Positions 27,728-36,534 of a DNA stretch of 64,000 bases are shown piece by piece. The notes below the pieces were generated by a model. It searched no databases. It was given only the letters and a program-made list of their open reading frames with translations, and was not told the DNA's origin. The first letter of the stretch is position 1; each line of letters begins with the position of its first letter. The stretch covers positions 744,001 through 808,000 of the forward strand of contig NZ_JAERQM010000001.1 of assembly GCF_019029495.1 (NCBI RefSeq). Reading direction: 5' to 3'. The stretch is from Falsiroseomonas oleicola (lineage in GTDB: Bacteria > Pseudomonadota > Alphaproteobacteria > Acetobacterales > Acetobacteraceae). The translations under genes were made by a program, and so were the position numbers.

Positions 27728-28454
27728 AGGCCGCGATCGGCAGGGCCTGCGGCACGGCAGCATGCGGCTTGCGCAGCACGCTGACGAAATAGCCGTTGTG
27801 CCAGTCGCTTTCCTTGAAGGCGATCTGCGGATGGGTGTTGTCCAGCGTAGTGCGGATTTCCGCGCCATACAGAAGCTGCAACCCGCCCTGCACGATGGCG
27901 CGATGCGTGCCGGCGCGCACCGGCCACCAGTTCCAGTCGTCGCAGATGAAGACGAATTCGTCGGCCAGCGCCGGCAGGGCGGCGATCAGCCCGTCATGCT
28001 GGTCCTGTTCCTCATGCGGGCCGTCGAACAGATAGACCTCGAAGGGCGCGTGGCGGGTGGCGAGCTCGGCAAAGGGCACGGCCCGAAAGTCCGCCTCGAT
28101 CACTTCCACCGCCGCCTGTTCGGTGCGGAACTGCGCCAGGTTGCCCATGAAGGCATCGCGCGGGCCGCCGAACTGGCTCCAATTGTCGATCGCCACCGCC
28201 TGCACCGCATTGCCATGGATGGCGCTGCACAGCGTCGATCCCATCCAGCTTCCCACTTCCAGATAGCCGGTGCGGCCCAGCTTGCGCAGCAGGCCGTTGA
28301 TGAAGTGGCGGTAGCGGGCGCCGGACATGCCGTCGATATTGTAGATGCCCTGGGCGCGGTCGATCGGCGCGGCCAGCGCCTCCGACAGCGCCTGGCGCAG
28401 GGGGGCGACGAGGCGCGCCTCCGGCGCGATCATGATCTCGGTCAGATGGGTCAT
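27726..28454 (-). CDS. Class I SAM-dependent methyltransferase
   Basis: The 242 residues fit the Methyltransf_24 type. The SAM-binding first motif is GYLEVGSWMGSTL, followed by an acidic second strand (AVAIDNWSQFGG) and a region YLFDGPHEEQDQHDGLIAALPAL that fits motif III. The ATG at 28454 gives MTHLTEIMIAPEARL. Upstream frame extension would run into the divergent gene's promoter. The acceptor substrate is unknown. Such proteins often modify sugars or surface glycans. It is divergent from another methyltransferase gene and ends within a hairpin repeat. Confidence 0.8.
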   Translation of the reverse strand: MTHLTEIMIAPEARLVAPLRQALSEALAAPIDRAQGIYNIDGMSGARYRHFINGLLRKLGRTGYLEVGSWMGSTLCSAIHGNAVQAVAIDNWSQFGGPRDAFMGNLAQFRTEQAAVEVIEADFRAVPFAELATRHAPFEVYLFDGPHEEQDQHDGLIAALPALADEFVFICDDWNWWPVRAGTHRAIVQGGLQLLYGAEIRTTLDNTHPQIAFKESDWHNGYFVSVLRKPHAAVPQALPIAA

Positions 28455-28594
28455 CGGGGGTTTTCTCCGCGCGGCAGCTCGCGCGGCATCTGACAGGATT
28501 TGCCTGAACGGAGCGTGAAGGATGGCGCGCATGCAGCATCCGTTCACCATTTCCCGGCAGAGTGGCGCCACACCCGTTTCGGAAAACCCGACGC

Positions 28595-29191
28595 ATGGAC
28601 ACGCTTCCGCCCCAAATCCAGACCCGCTGCGTGTTGCATGTCGGCTGTGGCGCCGCCTCGCCCGACAAGCTGCCGGGGCATTTCTTCCCGGCCGGGGAAT
28701 GGCGGGAGATCCGGCTGGATATCGACCCGGATGTGGCGCCCGACGTCGTCTCCAGCATCACCGACATGGCGGCGGTGCCGAATGGCTCGGTCGATGCCGT
28801 CTGGTCCTCGCACAATCTGGAACACCTCTTCCCGCATGAGGTGCCGCTGGCACTGCGCGAATTCCGCCGCGTGCTGAAGCCGGACGGCTTCGCGCTGATG
28901 ACCATGCCGGACCTGCAGCAGGTGGCGAAGCTGGTGGCGGAGGACCGGCTGACGGAGCCGGCCTATATGTCGCCGATGGGGCCGATCACGCCGCTCGACA
29001 TGCTGTATGGCCATGGCGGGTCGCTGGCGCAGGGCAATGCCTTCATGGGCCATCGCGGCGGCTTCACCGCGCGTTCGCTGGAGTCCTCGCTGCTCGCGGC
29101 CGGATTCCCCATCGTCCGCGTCGTGCGCGACCAGAGTTTTGCCCTTTGGGCCACCGCCTATATGGGCGGAGGCTCGGCCACCCGCCCGTAA
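28595..29191 (+). CDS. SAM-dependent methyltransferase (Methyltransf_11 type)
   Basis: This 198-residue protein has the glycine-rich SAM motif near the N-terminus (VLHVGCGAASPDKLPGHF), an Asp-containing second motif (IRLDIDPDVAPDVV), and SVDAVWSSHNLEHLFPHEVP, typical of methyltransferase domain 11, followed by FRRVLKPDGFALMTMPDL. The substrate is unknown. The ATG at 28595 is chosen since it starts just before the fold. Its last 34 bases overlap the end of the convergent D-aminopeptidase gene. Confidence 0.85.
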   Translation: MDTLPPQIQTRCVLHVGCGAASPDKLPGHFFPAGEWREIRLDIDPDVAPDVVSSITDMAAVPNGSVDAVWSSHNLEHLFPHEVPLALREFRRVLKPDGFALMTMPDLQQVAKLVAEDRLTEPAYMSPMGPITPLDMLYGHGGSLAQGNAFMGHRGGFTARSLESSLLAAGFPIVRVVRDQSFALWATAYMGGGSATRP

Positions 29192-30732
29192 TCCAGGCCG
29201 CGCGCCAGCCAGCAGCCCACCGTCGCACCGCTGACGCGGCCGCTGGCGTCGCGCCGGAAGGACAGGGTCCAGTCTCCCGGCGGCGTATGGTCCAGCGCCC
29301 GCCAGCAGGGCAGCGCCCAGAGGTCCGGGCCGATCGGCTCCAGCTGCTCCATCCGTCCCTGGCCGAGATGGCCGGAAAAGCCGCCATAGGGCACGCCACC
29401 GCCATCCGACACCAGTAGGTCCGCGCCCAGCTCGGCGCAGCGGTAGCGGCCGGCGATGTCGGCGGGTGCCACGCCCTGGCAGGGCCGCAGCAGGCTCGCC
29501 TGGTTCTCCTGGGGCCGGTCCATGCGAAGGCCTTCCGGCGTCGGCCGCAGCCGGGTGCGGCCATTGCCGGCGCTGCCATCCGCGAGCAGTTCCAGCCGTT
29601 CCGCGCCATGGCCGAAGCGCAGCCGCAGCATGCCGGGCGCCGCGCTGTCGATCCGCACGGCGAGGCCGGTCTCCGGCTCCACATAACCACCGAGCCAGTC
29701 GGGCGGCGGCAGCGTGGCATCCGGCTGCGGCGTGGCGGCGCCGAGCATCGCGGCGAGCGCCTCCGTCGCCGCTGCATTGGCGTCCGACAGGTGGTTGAAC
29801 ATCACCACGACCGAGATGCGCTCCGCCGGCGCGTAGAGGCGATGGCTGCGCCAGCCGCGCAGCGCGCCGCCATGGCCCAGGACCGGCGTGCCGAAGGCCT
29901 CCGCCCGGCCGAGGCCGAAGCCATAGGGCGCGACGGCGCCATCGGCGAAGGTGACCGGCGCGGCGAGGCGGGCATGCAGGCTTTCGGCATCGTCGCGCGT
30001 CGCGTCGATATGGCGTTCCCAGGCGATCATGTCGTCCAGGCTGGCGCCGAGGCCGGCATCGCCGGTCCAGATCACCCGGTTCACCGCGGGGCGGAAGCCG
30101 GTGGCCTGCATGCCCTCATAGCCTTCGGTGCCGTCCGGCATGGCGGCGGTCTCTGCGGCAAGGATGGCGCTGTCCATGCCGATGGGGCCGAAGATGTGGG
30201 ATCGCAGCAACTCGGCGAAGCTGCGGCCGGTGACGTCCTGCAGGGCATCGGAGATCAGGCGGAAATTCTGGTTGCAGTAGGCGTAGCGGGTGCCCGGCGT
30301 GAATTGCAGGGAGGCGGTCCCGGCGATGACGCGCGCGGCCTCCACATCGCCGAAGGCGGATTCGGCCGGCGCGCCGTGCAGCATGGCGACGGCCCAGTAA
30401 TCGCGCAGGCCGGACTGGTTATGCGCCAGGTGCCGCACGCCCGGCGTTGCATCGCCCAGCTCCGGCAGCCGCGCGCGGATCGCCCCATCCAGCGCCTCCG
30501 GTGCCGGCACCGCCTGCAGCATGGTGCCGCAGGTGAATTGCTTGGTGATGGAGCACATGCGGAACAGCGTGCGCGGGGTGAAGGCGATCCGCCGCTCGGC
30601 ATTCGCGAAACCCCAGGCGTGGCGGACCAGCACTTCGCCCTTTTGCAGCACCGCGATGGCGCCACCCGGGCCGGGATAGCGGCGCGGCAGGTCACGCAGC
30701 AGGCGGTCGAGACGCGTCGAAAGATCGGACAT
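29158..30732 (-). CDS. dap: D-aminopeptidase, serine hydrolase of the beta-lactamase fold
   Basis: This 524-residue enzyme resembles the Ochrobactrum D-aminopeptidase (family S12), which removes N-terminal D-residues from short peptides. SxxK is SITK with Ser61/Lys64, almost the same position as in the known enzyme (62/65). YxN is YCNQN and the HxG equivalent is GHGGALRGW. Two extra C-terminal beta-barrel domains (about 340-524) agree with DAP length and set it apart from plain class C enzymes. There is no signal peptide, so it acts in the cytoplasm. The ATG overlaps the EamA transporter stop (ATGA), so the two are cotranscribed. Confidence 0.85.
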   Translation of the reverse strand: MSDLSTRLDRLLRDLPRRYPGPGGAIAVLQKGEVLVRHAWGFANAERRIAFTPRTLFRMCSITKQFTCGTMLQAVPAPEALDGAIRARLPELGDATPGVRHLAHNQSGLRDYWAVAMLHGAPAESAFGDVEAARVIAGTASLQFTPGTRYAYCNQNFRLISDALQDVTGRSFAELLRSHIFGPIGMDSAILAAETAAMPDGTEGYEGMQATGFRPAVNRVIWTGDAGLGASLDDMIAWERHIDATRDDAESLHARLAAPVTFADGAVAPYGFGLGRAEAFGTPVLGHGGALRGWRSHRLYAPAERISVVVMFNHLSDANAAATEALAAMLGAATPQPDATLPPPDWLGGYVEPETGLAVRIDSAAPGMLRLRFGHGAERLELLADGSAGNGRTRLRPTPEGLRMDRPQENQASLLRPCQGVAPADIAGRYRCAELGADLLVSDGGGVPYGGFSGHLGQGRMEQLEPIGPDLWALPCWRALDHTPPGDWTLSFRRDASGRVSGATVGCWLARGLDYGRVAEPPPI

Positions 30733-31643
30733 CAGCGGCTTCCCCACAGCACCAGCACCACGCCTGCCACCACGATCAGCGCGCCGATGATGTCGGAACG
30801 CGTCGCCTTCTCCCGCAGGTAGAAGCGGCTGAAGGCCAAAGTGAACAGGATTTCCACCTGCCCCACCGCGCGCACCAGTGCCACGGGCGCCAGCGCGAAG
30901 GCGGAGAACCAGCAGGCGGAGCCCATGGCGGACAATGCGCCGACCTGCGCGCTGTCGCGCCAGGTGGCGAAGACGGCGCGGAACTGCGCGGGTTCCTTCC
31001 AGGCCAGCCAGGCGCCCTGCATCAGCGTCTGCATGGCATTGGTGATGACCAGGATCAGCAGCGCCTTGTAGATCACATCCGCGCCCGGCATCGTCTGGTT
31101 CGCCGCCTTGATGAGCACGCCGGTGAAGCCGAAGCAGAAGCCGGCGCCGATGCCGCAGAGCGCCGCCGGCTGCGTCACGCCGCGCAGCAGCTCACTGGGC
31201 TTGGTGCCGCGCCCGGCCAGCGACAGGTACAGCACGCCGCCGACGCCCACCGCGATGCCGATCCAGGCCAGCGGCGCCAGATGCTCCCCCAGCAGCACCG
31301 TGGCCACGATCGCGGCCTGCATCGCCTCGGTCTTGGAATAGGCGGTGCCGACGGCGAAGTTGCGGTGGCCGAAGGCCATGATGAGCAGGTTGGTGCCGAG
31401 GATCTGGCCGAAGCCCCCGATGGCGCATAGCGCCAGCACCGCGACGGAAAGCGGCGGCAGCACGCCGCCGATGATCGCGCTGTAGAGCCCGAAGATCAGC
31501 AGCCCCACCGGCACGCCATAGAGGTAGCGCACCACCCCCGCCGCATTGACCGAAAGCTGCCCGCGCAGCTTCTGCTGCTGCGCGGTCCGCCAGCACTGGA
31601 ACAGCGCGGCGGAGACGGTGAAGCCGATCCAGCCGGGTATCAT
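30732..31643 (-). CDS. EamA/DMT-family permease
   Basis: This 303-residue inner-membrane protein has about ten TM helices in two EamA repeats, for example LLIFGLYSAIIGGVLPPLSVAVLALCA and GIAVGVGGVLYLSLAG. It ends DIIGALIVVAGVVLVLWGSR. Family members move small metabolites in either direction. It is the first gene of a coupled pair with the D-aminopeptidase, suggesting import of peptides or export of amino acids released from them, but the cargo is not evident from sequence. Confidence 0.88.
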   Translation of the reverse strand: MIPGWIGFTVSAALFQCWRTAQQQKLRGQLSVNAAGVVRYLYGVPVGLLIFGLYSAIIGGVLPPLSVAVLALCAIGGFGQILGTNLLIMAFGHRNFAVGTAYSKTEAMQAAIVATVLLGEHLAPLAWIGIAVGVGGVLYLSLAGRGTKPSELLRGVTQPAALCGIGAGFCFGFTGVLIKAANQTMPGADVIYKALLILVITNAMQTLMQGAWLAWKEPAQFRAVFATWRDSAQVGALSAMGSACWFSAFALAPVALVRAVGQVEILFTLAFSRFYLREKATRSDIIGALIVVAGVVLVLWGSR

Positions 31644-31703
31644 GGCGCGCCGGACGGACGGCGCAGGTCAGAGCATTCTGCCGATATCATCATCCGGCAT
31701 TTA

Positions 31704-32849
31704 TCAGCCCAGGCGCGGGTCCAGCCAAGGGCGGTCCATGCGTTTCCATGCGGGAAAGGCGCCGGGGTTCAGCGTGATGCCGAGGCCCGGCACCTGGGGC
31801 AGCACCGCCGTGCCTTCGGCGAAGCGCAGGCTCGCGCCCTGGACGATGTCGAAGAAGGCCTCCGTCTCCCCATATTGCACCTCCAGCACCAGGAAGTTCG
31901 GGATGGTGGCGCAGAGATGCACGGAATGGGCGTGGCAGACCGGGCCGGTGGGGTTGTGCGGCGCGATCTCCACCCCCGCCGTCTGCGCCAAGGCGGCGAT
32001 GCGGCGGACTTCGTCGAGGCCCCCGGCGTGCTTCGCATCGGGCATCAGCACGTCGTAGCAGCCGGCCTCGACCAGCGGGCGATAGGCGGCGAGGCCCGAC
32101 AGGCTCTCGGCGCCTGCCAGCCGCATGCCGCGCGCATTGGCCAGGCCGCGCAGCCGCAGGATCTCCCGGTGATTGGCCTCCGCCACCGGACATTCCAGCC
32201 AGAACAGATTTTCGGCGGATACATCACGAATGAGCTGGGCGGCGCTGCCGGGGGAGAAGCGCCAATGCGCGTCGACCATCAGGTCGACATCCGGGCCGAT
32301 CGCCGCGCGCACGGCGGCGATGCGGGCGAGGCCCGCGGCATAGGCGGCGCGGTTGGCGGGGGTCGCGCCATCCTCCCAGACCAGGGGCTCGAATGGCGCC
32401 AGCTTCACGCCCGCGAAGCCGTCCGCCACCGCGCGCGTCGCGGCGGCGGCAAAGCCCTCCGGCGTGCGCGGATTGGCGCCCCGGTTGATATTGGCATAGA
32501 GCCGCACGCTGTCGGAAAATGCGCCGCCGAGCAGGCGGTGCAGCGGCTCCCCATTCCGCTGCGCCGCCAGGTCGCACAGCGCCTGGTCCAGCGCGGAGAT
32601 CGCGGTGGCGGTCACCAGCCCGCCGGGCGCATGCGGCAGGTAGCGGGCGAGGCGGTTGCGGTCCCGCGAATCGTCGCCTTGCAGATTGGCGGCGAGTCGC
32701 GAAACCTCCGCCGCCATCAGCGGTTCGTGGTTGGCCAGCGTGCATTCGCCGATGCCCACCCGCCCGTCCTCGGTGCGGACCTCCAGGAAGGACCAGTTGG
32801 TCTTCGGCGTGACATTGAAGCCCCGGAAGGCGATTCCGGCGATCTTCAT
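31704..32849 (-). CDS. Mandelate racemase/muconate-lactonizing enzyme family protein
   Basis: This 381-residue member of the enolase superfamily abstracts a proton alpha to a carboxylate. Metal ligands are Asp193 (LMVDAHWRFS), Glu219 (WLECPV) and Glu248 (LAGAESLSG). Likely acid/base residues include Lys149 (GVKLAPFE) and the DAKHAGG segment at 271-277. The pattern recalls sugar-acid dehydratases or racemases more than true muconate cycloisomerases. The ATG overlaps the stop of the Bug receptor gene (ATGA), so the pair is likely a transport-and-use unit for an organic acid. Substrate unknown. Confidence 0.88.
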   Translation of the reverse strand: MKIAGIAFRGFNVTPKTNWSFLEVRTEDGRVGIGECTLANHEPLMAAEVSRLAANLQGDDSRDRNRLARYLPHAPGGLVTATAISALDQALCDLAAQRNGEPLHRLLGGAFSDSVRLYANINRGANPRTPEGFAAAATRAVADGFAGVKLAPFEPLVWEDGATPANRAAYAAGLARIAAVRAAIGPDVDLMVDAHWRFSPGSAAQLIRDVSAENLFWLECPVAEANHREILRLRGLANARGMRLAGAESLSGLAAYRPLVEAGCYDVLMPDAKHAGGLDEVRRIAALAQTAGVEIAPHNPTGPVCHAHSVHLCATIPNFLVLEVQYGETEAFFDIVQGASLRFAEGTAVLPQVPGLGITLNPGAFPAWKRMDRPWLDPRLG

Positions 32850-33823
32850 GAGATGGTGATATTCGCGCTGGCGGCCAGCGCCTTCCACTTCGCGATGTCG
32901 CTGCGCACGCGCTGGATCAGCACATCCGGCGTGCTGGTGACGATGCGCCCGCCCAGCAGCTTGATGCGGTCGATCACCTCCGGCAGCCGGCCGATGCGCT
33001 GCAACTCCGGCACCAGACGGGCCACCACCTCATTCGGAAGGCCGGGCGGTCCGAACAGCCCGTTCCAGGCGATGGTCTCGAAGCCCGGCAGGCCGGATTC
33101 GTGCAGCGTGGGAATATCCGGCGCATCCGGCCAGCGTTCCAGGCTGGTCACCGCCAGCATCTTCACCTCGCCGCGCCGGGCGAAGGGCATGACATTGACC
33201 ATATTGGCGATCAGGAAGGGCGCATCGCCGGAGACCACGGCCTGAACCATCCCCGCCGCGCCGCGATAGGGCACATGGATCATGTCCGTGCGCGTCATGG
33301 ACTTGAACAGCTCGGTGGAGAAATGCGCCGAGGACCCCGCGCCGGCGGTGGCGTAGTTGTAGTGGCCGGCGGGCTTGGCGCGGATCATCGCCAGCAGCTC
33401 CGCCAGGCTGTCCACCGGGAAGACCCGCTGGTTCACCACCAGGGCATTCGGGCCGGTCACCAGCAGCGAGATCGGGACGAAGCTGGTCTCCAGGTCATAG
33501 GGCAGGTCGCGATAGAGCGCCGCATTGATGCCGTTGGACCCGGCATTGCCGAGCAGCAGCGTGGTGCCATCGCCCGGGGAGCGAAAGGCGTTCTCCACGC
33601 CGATCCGCCCGCCGGCACCGGCCCGGTTTTCCACCGGCACCGGCTGGCCGAGCGCCTGTTCCATGTGATGCGCGAAGACCCGCGCGGTGCTGTCATTGCC
33701 GCCGCCCGGCGCATCCGGCACCACCAGCCGCACCGGGCGCGTGGGCCAGCTTTGCGCCAGGGCAAGATGCGGCGTGGCCAGGCCCGCCAGGGCACTGGCC
33801 AGCAAGGTACGACGTTGCGGCAT
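32846..33823 (-). CDS. Tripartite tricarboxylate transporter substrate-binding (Bug) protein
   Basis: This 325-residue periplasmic solute-binding protein has a signal peptide (RRTLLASALAGLATPHLALA) and the full Bug pattern: WPTRPVRLVVPDAPGGGND, PVPVENRAGAGGRIGVENA, HVPYRGAAGMVQAVVSGDA, DIPTLHESGLPGFE. Bug proteins bind organic anions for TctAB-type permeases, but no permease genes are near, so it is an orphan, as is usual in beta- and some alphaproteobacteria. The start is supported by GGAGAA eight bases before the ATG. It is coupled to the enolase-superfamily gene, which may act on the ligand. Confidence 0.93.
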   Translation of the reverse strand: MPQRRTLLASALAGLATPHLALAQSWPTRPVRLVVPDAPGGGNDSTARVFAHHMEQALGQPVPVENRAGAGGRIGVENAFRSPGDGTTLLLGNAGSNGINAALYRDLPYDLETSFVPISLLVTGPNALVVNQRVFPVDSLAELLAMIRAKPAGHYNYATAGAGSSAHFSTELFKSMTRTDMIHVPYRGAAGMVQAVVSGDAPFLIANMVNVMPFARRGEVKMLAVTSLERWPDAPDIPTLHESGLPGFETIAWNGLFGPPGLPNEVVARLVPELQRIGRLPEVIDRIKLLGGRIVTSTPDVLIQRVRSDIAKWKALAASANITIS

Positions 33824-33901
33824 GGGGCCGTTCTCCGTTGGGGCGTTTCCGGGCGCCATCATGGCGCGGCCGCCCGCCGTCGAACAGCCATTTGGCGCGC
33901 G

Positions 33902-36268
33902 CTACGCCATCCAGACATCCTGCGAGGCCGCGGCGGGCTCGTCGTCCTCGAAGACGAAGATCGCCTCCGTGATATCGGCCAGTTCGACATTGCGCAGCAG
34001 CACGGAACCACCCGTCCTGGCGAAGTCGAGCCGCGTATGGCTGCCCAGACCGACCAGCGCCGCCATGATCGCCGCCACATCCGTGAACAGGTCGCTGGCG
34101 TCGATCCGATCCATGGTCAGGTCGAAATCGGTGATCAGGTCGTGGCCGGTACTCTCCTTATTGAAGCCGAACAGATCGGCCCCGGCGCCGCCGATCAGCG
34201 TGTCGTTGCCGGCGCCTCCGCCCAGCGTGTCCGCGCCCTCCCCGCCCAGAAGCCGGTCGTCGCCGGCCTGGCCGAGCAGGATGTCGTCGCCCGCGCCGCC
34301 CGTCAGCGTGTCGCCACCGCCGCCGCCGTAGATGGTGTCGTTGCCATCATGCCCGGCCAGAAGGTTGGCCAGCGAATTGCCCGTCAATGTATTGCCGGCC
34401 GCATTGCCAAAGCCCTGAGTGGCGAAGCCGACCAGGGTCAGGCCCTCGAAATGCTGTTGCAGGCGGAAGTTGAAGCTGACGAGCACGGTGTCGAAGCCCT
34501 CATCCGCATATTCCCGGATGCGGTCGCCGGCATCATCCACCCGGTAGGTGTCATCGCCGAGCCCGCCGAACATGCTGTCATTCCCGGCGCCGCCCACCAG
34601 CAGGTCGTTGCCATCGCCGCCATAGAGCCGGTCATCGCCATCGCCGCCGTAGAGAAAGTCGTCACCCGCATTGCCATCCAGCCGGTCATTGCCGGCGAGA
34701 CCCGCCAGATTGTCGTTGCCGGCGCCGCCGGTCAGGAAGTTGTCGAAGCTGTTGCCCTCGATGCGGTTGGACAGGTCATTGCCATGACCATAGGCGGCGC
34801 CGGCGGCCTCGGTCAGGATCAGCACTTCCAGATTCTGGCCGAGGCGGTAGCCGGTGCTGGCGAGCACCGTGTCCAGGCCCTCCCCCGCCAGTTCCAGGAT
34901 ACGGTCCAGCCTGTCATCGACCAGATAGGTGTCGTTGCCGGTGCCGCCGATCATCAGGTCGATCCCGGCGCCGCCTTCCAGCGTGTCGGCGCCGGCCAGC
35001 CCCATCAGCGTGTCGGCACCGGCGCCGCCGGACAGCCAGTTGGCGGCCTGGTTGCCGCGCATCCAGTCATTGCCGCCGCCACCGATGACATTCTCGATCA
35101 GCGCGCGCGGGTCGTCCTCATGCAGAAAGGCATTGTACAGGTTGCGCTGCGCCATATGGGTTCCGGGCACCGCCCCGGTATTGGCCGGCGTCAGATCCAC
35201 CAACTGATCCGTCGAGAGGATGGAGCCCTCGCCCGGCGTCAGGTCGATGCGCAGGCCATTGGCATAGGCCGAGAGGTCATAGGTATCGATGCCGCCGCCA
35301 TCCCAGATGGTCAGCAGGATGCGGTTGGCCCCCGGCGCGCCCTGGCCGATGCCATCGACGAAGACCTCACCGGTCGCCGGGTCGAAGCGGTAGGTCGTGT
35401 TGCCGGAATTGGTCGCGTAATTCGCGCCATAGATGTGCTGCAGGGCGCGGATGTCATGCGTCATCCAGCTCTGCGGCGATTCGTAGCTGCCGGCGACGGG
35501 CTGGTCGTCGACATGGCCGCCGACCGGCATGCGGTAGGACATATTGGTGAATTCGATGCTGTGCCAAGCATCCGGCATCTGGAACACCTGCCCGCCGGGC
35601 CGTGCGTTGGCGGAATGCGGATGCGACAGGCCGAGGGCATGGCCAAGCTCGTGCATGATGACATGCCAGGAAACGCTGCCCACGACGGGATCCAGCAGCC
35701 CGCCCGGGCCGCTCACGAAGGCTTCGCTGGACAGCCAGGTATCCCCGCCGCGGTAGCCGGGGCCGAAGTCCGCGACCTGCACCGGGTCGAATTCCTCGAT
35801 CCCCGGGAAGCCGCCGATGCCGAACAGGCCAGGCAGGCTGGTGGCCGCGCCGAAGCGAAGTGTCGCGCCTTCCAGATCCTCGGTGCGGCTGAGTTCGAGG
35901 TTGGTGAAAGCCGCGAGCGAGGTCAGGCGCTGCTGCTGCCCACCCGGCAGGTCGGACTCACCTGTCAGGATCAGGTCGAGGGCGCGGGTCAGGGACGGGG
36001 TCGGCGTCTCCAGCGCATCGGCCGCACCGCTGATGAAGGCGTCGCCCCAGGCGGCGCGGTCGACCGGCAGTGCATAGGTCAGGCTGCCGCTGGTCCAGCG
36101 CGTGCCCGCGAGGAGCGAATCGATCGCTGCCTCGCCGGTGAAGAACACAGGCGCCCAGTCGCGCTCCGGCGCTGGGGCCGCAACGGCCGAGGCGGAAAAG
36201 CCCGCCGTCACGTGCTGCGAGGCGACTTCGAAAACGTTCAGGCCAGCAGCCCCGCATATCACGCACAT
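33902..36268 (-). CDS. Serralysin-like secreted RTX metalloprotease
   Basis: This 788-residue enzyme belongs to peptidase family M10B. The catalytic zinc motif is HELGHALGLSHP (His206, His210, His216), and the Met-turn follows (FTNMSYRMP). The C-terminal 400 residues are calcium-binding RTX nonapeptides (GGAGNDTLIGGAGADLFG type) in at least three blocks broken by short linkers. No Sec signal peptide is present, as expected for type I export, whose signal lies in the C-terminus. The start is supported by a GGAGGGGG ribosome site. Unlike many serralysins it begins with two Cys (MCVICG). The nearest ABC/HlyD exporter is at 21.5-25.0 kb, and no inhibitor gene is adjacent. Confidence 0.93.
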   Translation of the reverse strand: MCVICGAAGLNVFEVASQHVTAGFSASAVAAPAPERDWAPVFFTGEAAIDSLLAGTRWTSGSLTYALPVDRAAWGDAFISGAADALETPTPSLTRALDLILTGESDLPGGQQQRLTSLAAFTNLELSRTEDLEGATLRFGAATSLPGLFGIGGFPGIEEFDPVQVADFGPGYRGGDTWLSSEAFVSGPGGLLDPVVGSVSWHVIMHELGHALGLSHPHSANARPGGQVFQMPDAWHSIEFTNMSYRMPVGGHVDDQPVAGSYESPQSWMTHDIRALQHIYGANYATNSGNTTYRFDPATGEVFVDGIGQGAPGANRILLTIWDGGGIDTYDLSAYANGLRIDLTPGEGSILSTDQLVDLTPANTGAVPGTHMAQRNLYNAFLHEDDPRALIENVIGGGGNDWMRGNQAANWLSGGAGADTLMGLAGADTLEGGAGIDLMIGGTGNDTYLVDDRLDRILELAGEGLDTVLASTGYRLGQNLEVLILTEAAGAAYGHGNDLSNRIEGNSFDNFLTGGAGNDNLAGLAGNDRLDGNAGDDFLYGGDGDDRLYGGDGNDLLVGGAGNDSMFGGLGDDTYRVDDAGDRIREYADEGFDTVLVSFNFRLQQHFEGLTLVGFATQGFGNAAGNTLTGNSLANLLAGHDGNDTIYGGGGGDTLTGGAGDDILLGQAGDDRLLGGEGADTLGGGAGNDTLIGGAGADLFGFNKESTGHDLITDFDLTMDRIDASDLFTDVAAIMAALVGLGSHTRLDFARTGGSVLLRNVELADITEAIFVFEDDEPAAASQDVWMA

Positions 36269-36534
36269 ATCGACCGGCCCCCTCCAGGTGATGAGAGATT
36301 TTACGTGTTTCTGGATGGAGGTGATAGTTGTGATGAACCAACGGGAGGCCGGGAAATCCTGAAGAATCCGTATATCGCGCGCCGCAGGATCGAGGGTCGG
36401 ACATCAATTAATCGTGATATCGCGGCCAGATATGCCTCATTCTAGGATCAGCTGTCGCAAAAACAGGAACAAACGCGCCCCAAAGCCGCCCTGGTCGGGT
36501 GACGCTGGAGGCCGTCCATGCGCCACCCGCCGGC

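Noticed and set aside
34150-34740. Short repeated units that could be taken for a CRISPR or tandem-repeat array
   Set aside because: They are in frame and encode GGxGxDxLx RTX nonapeptides of the metalloprotease.
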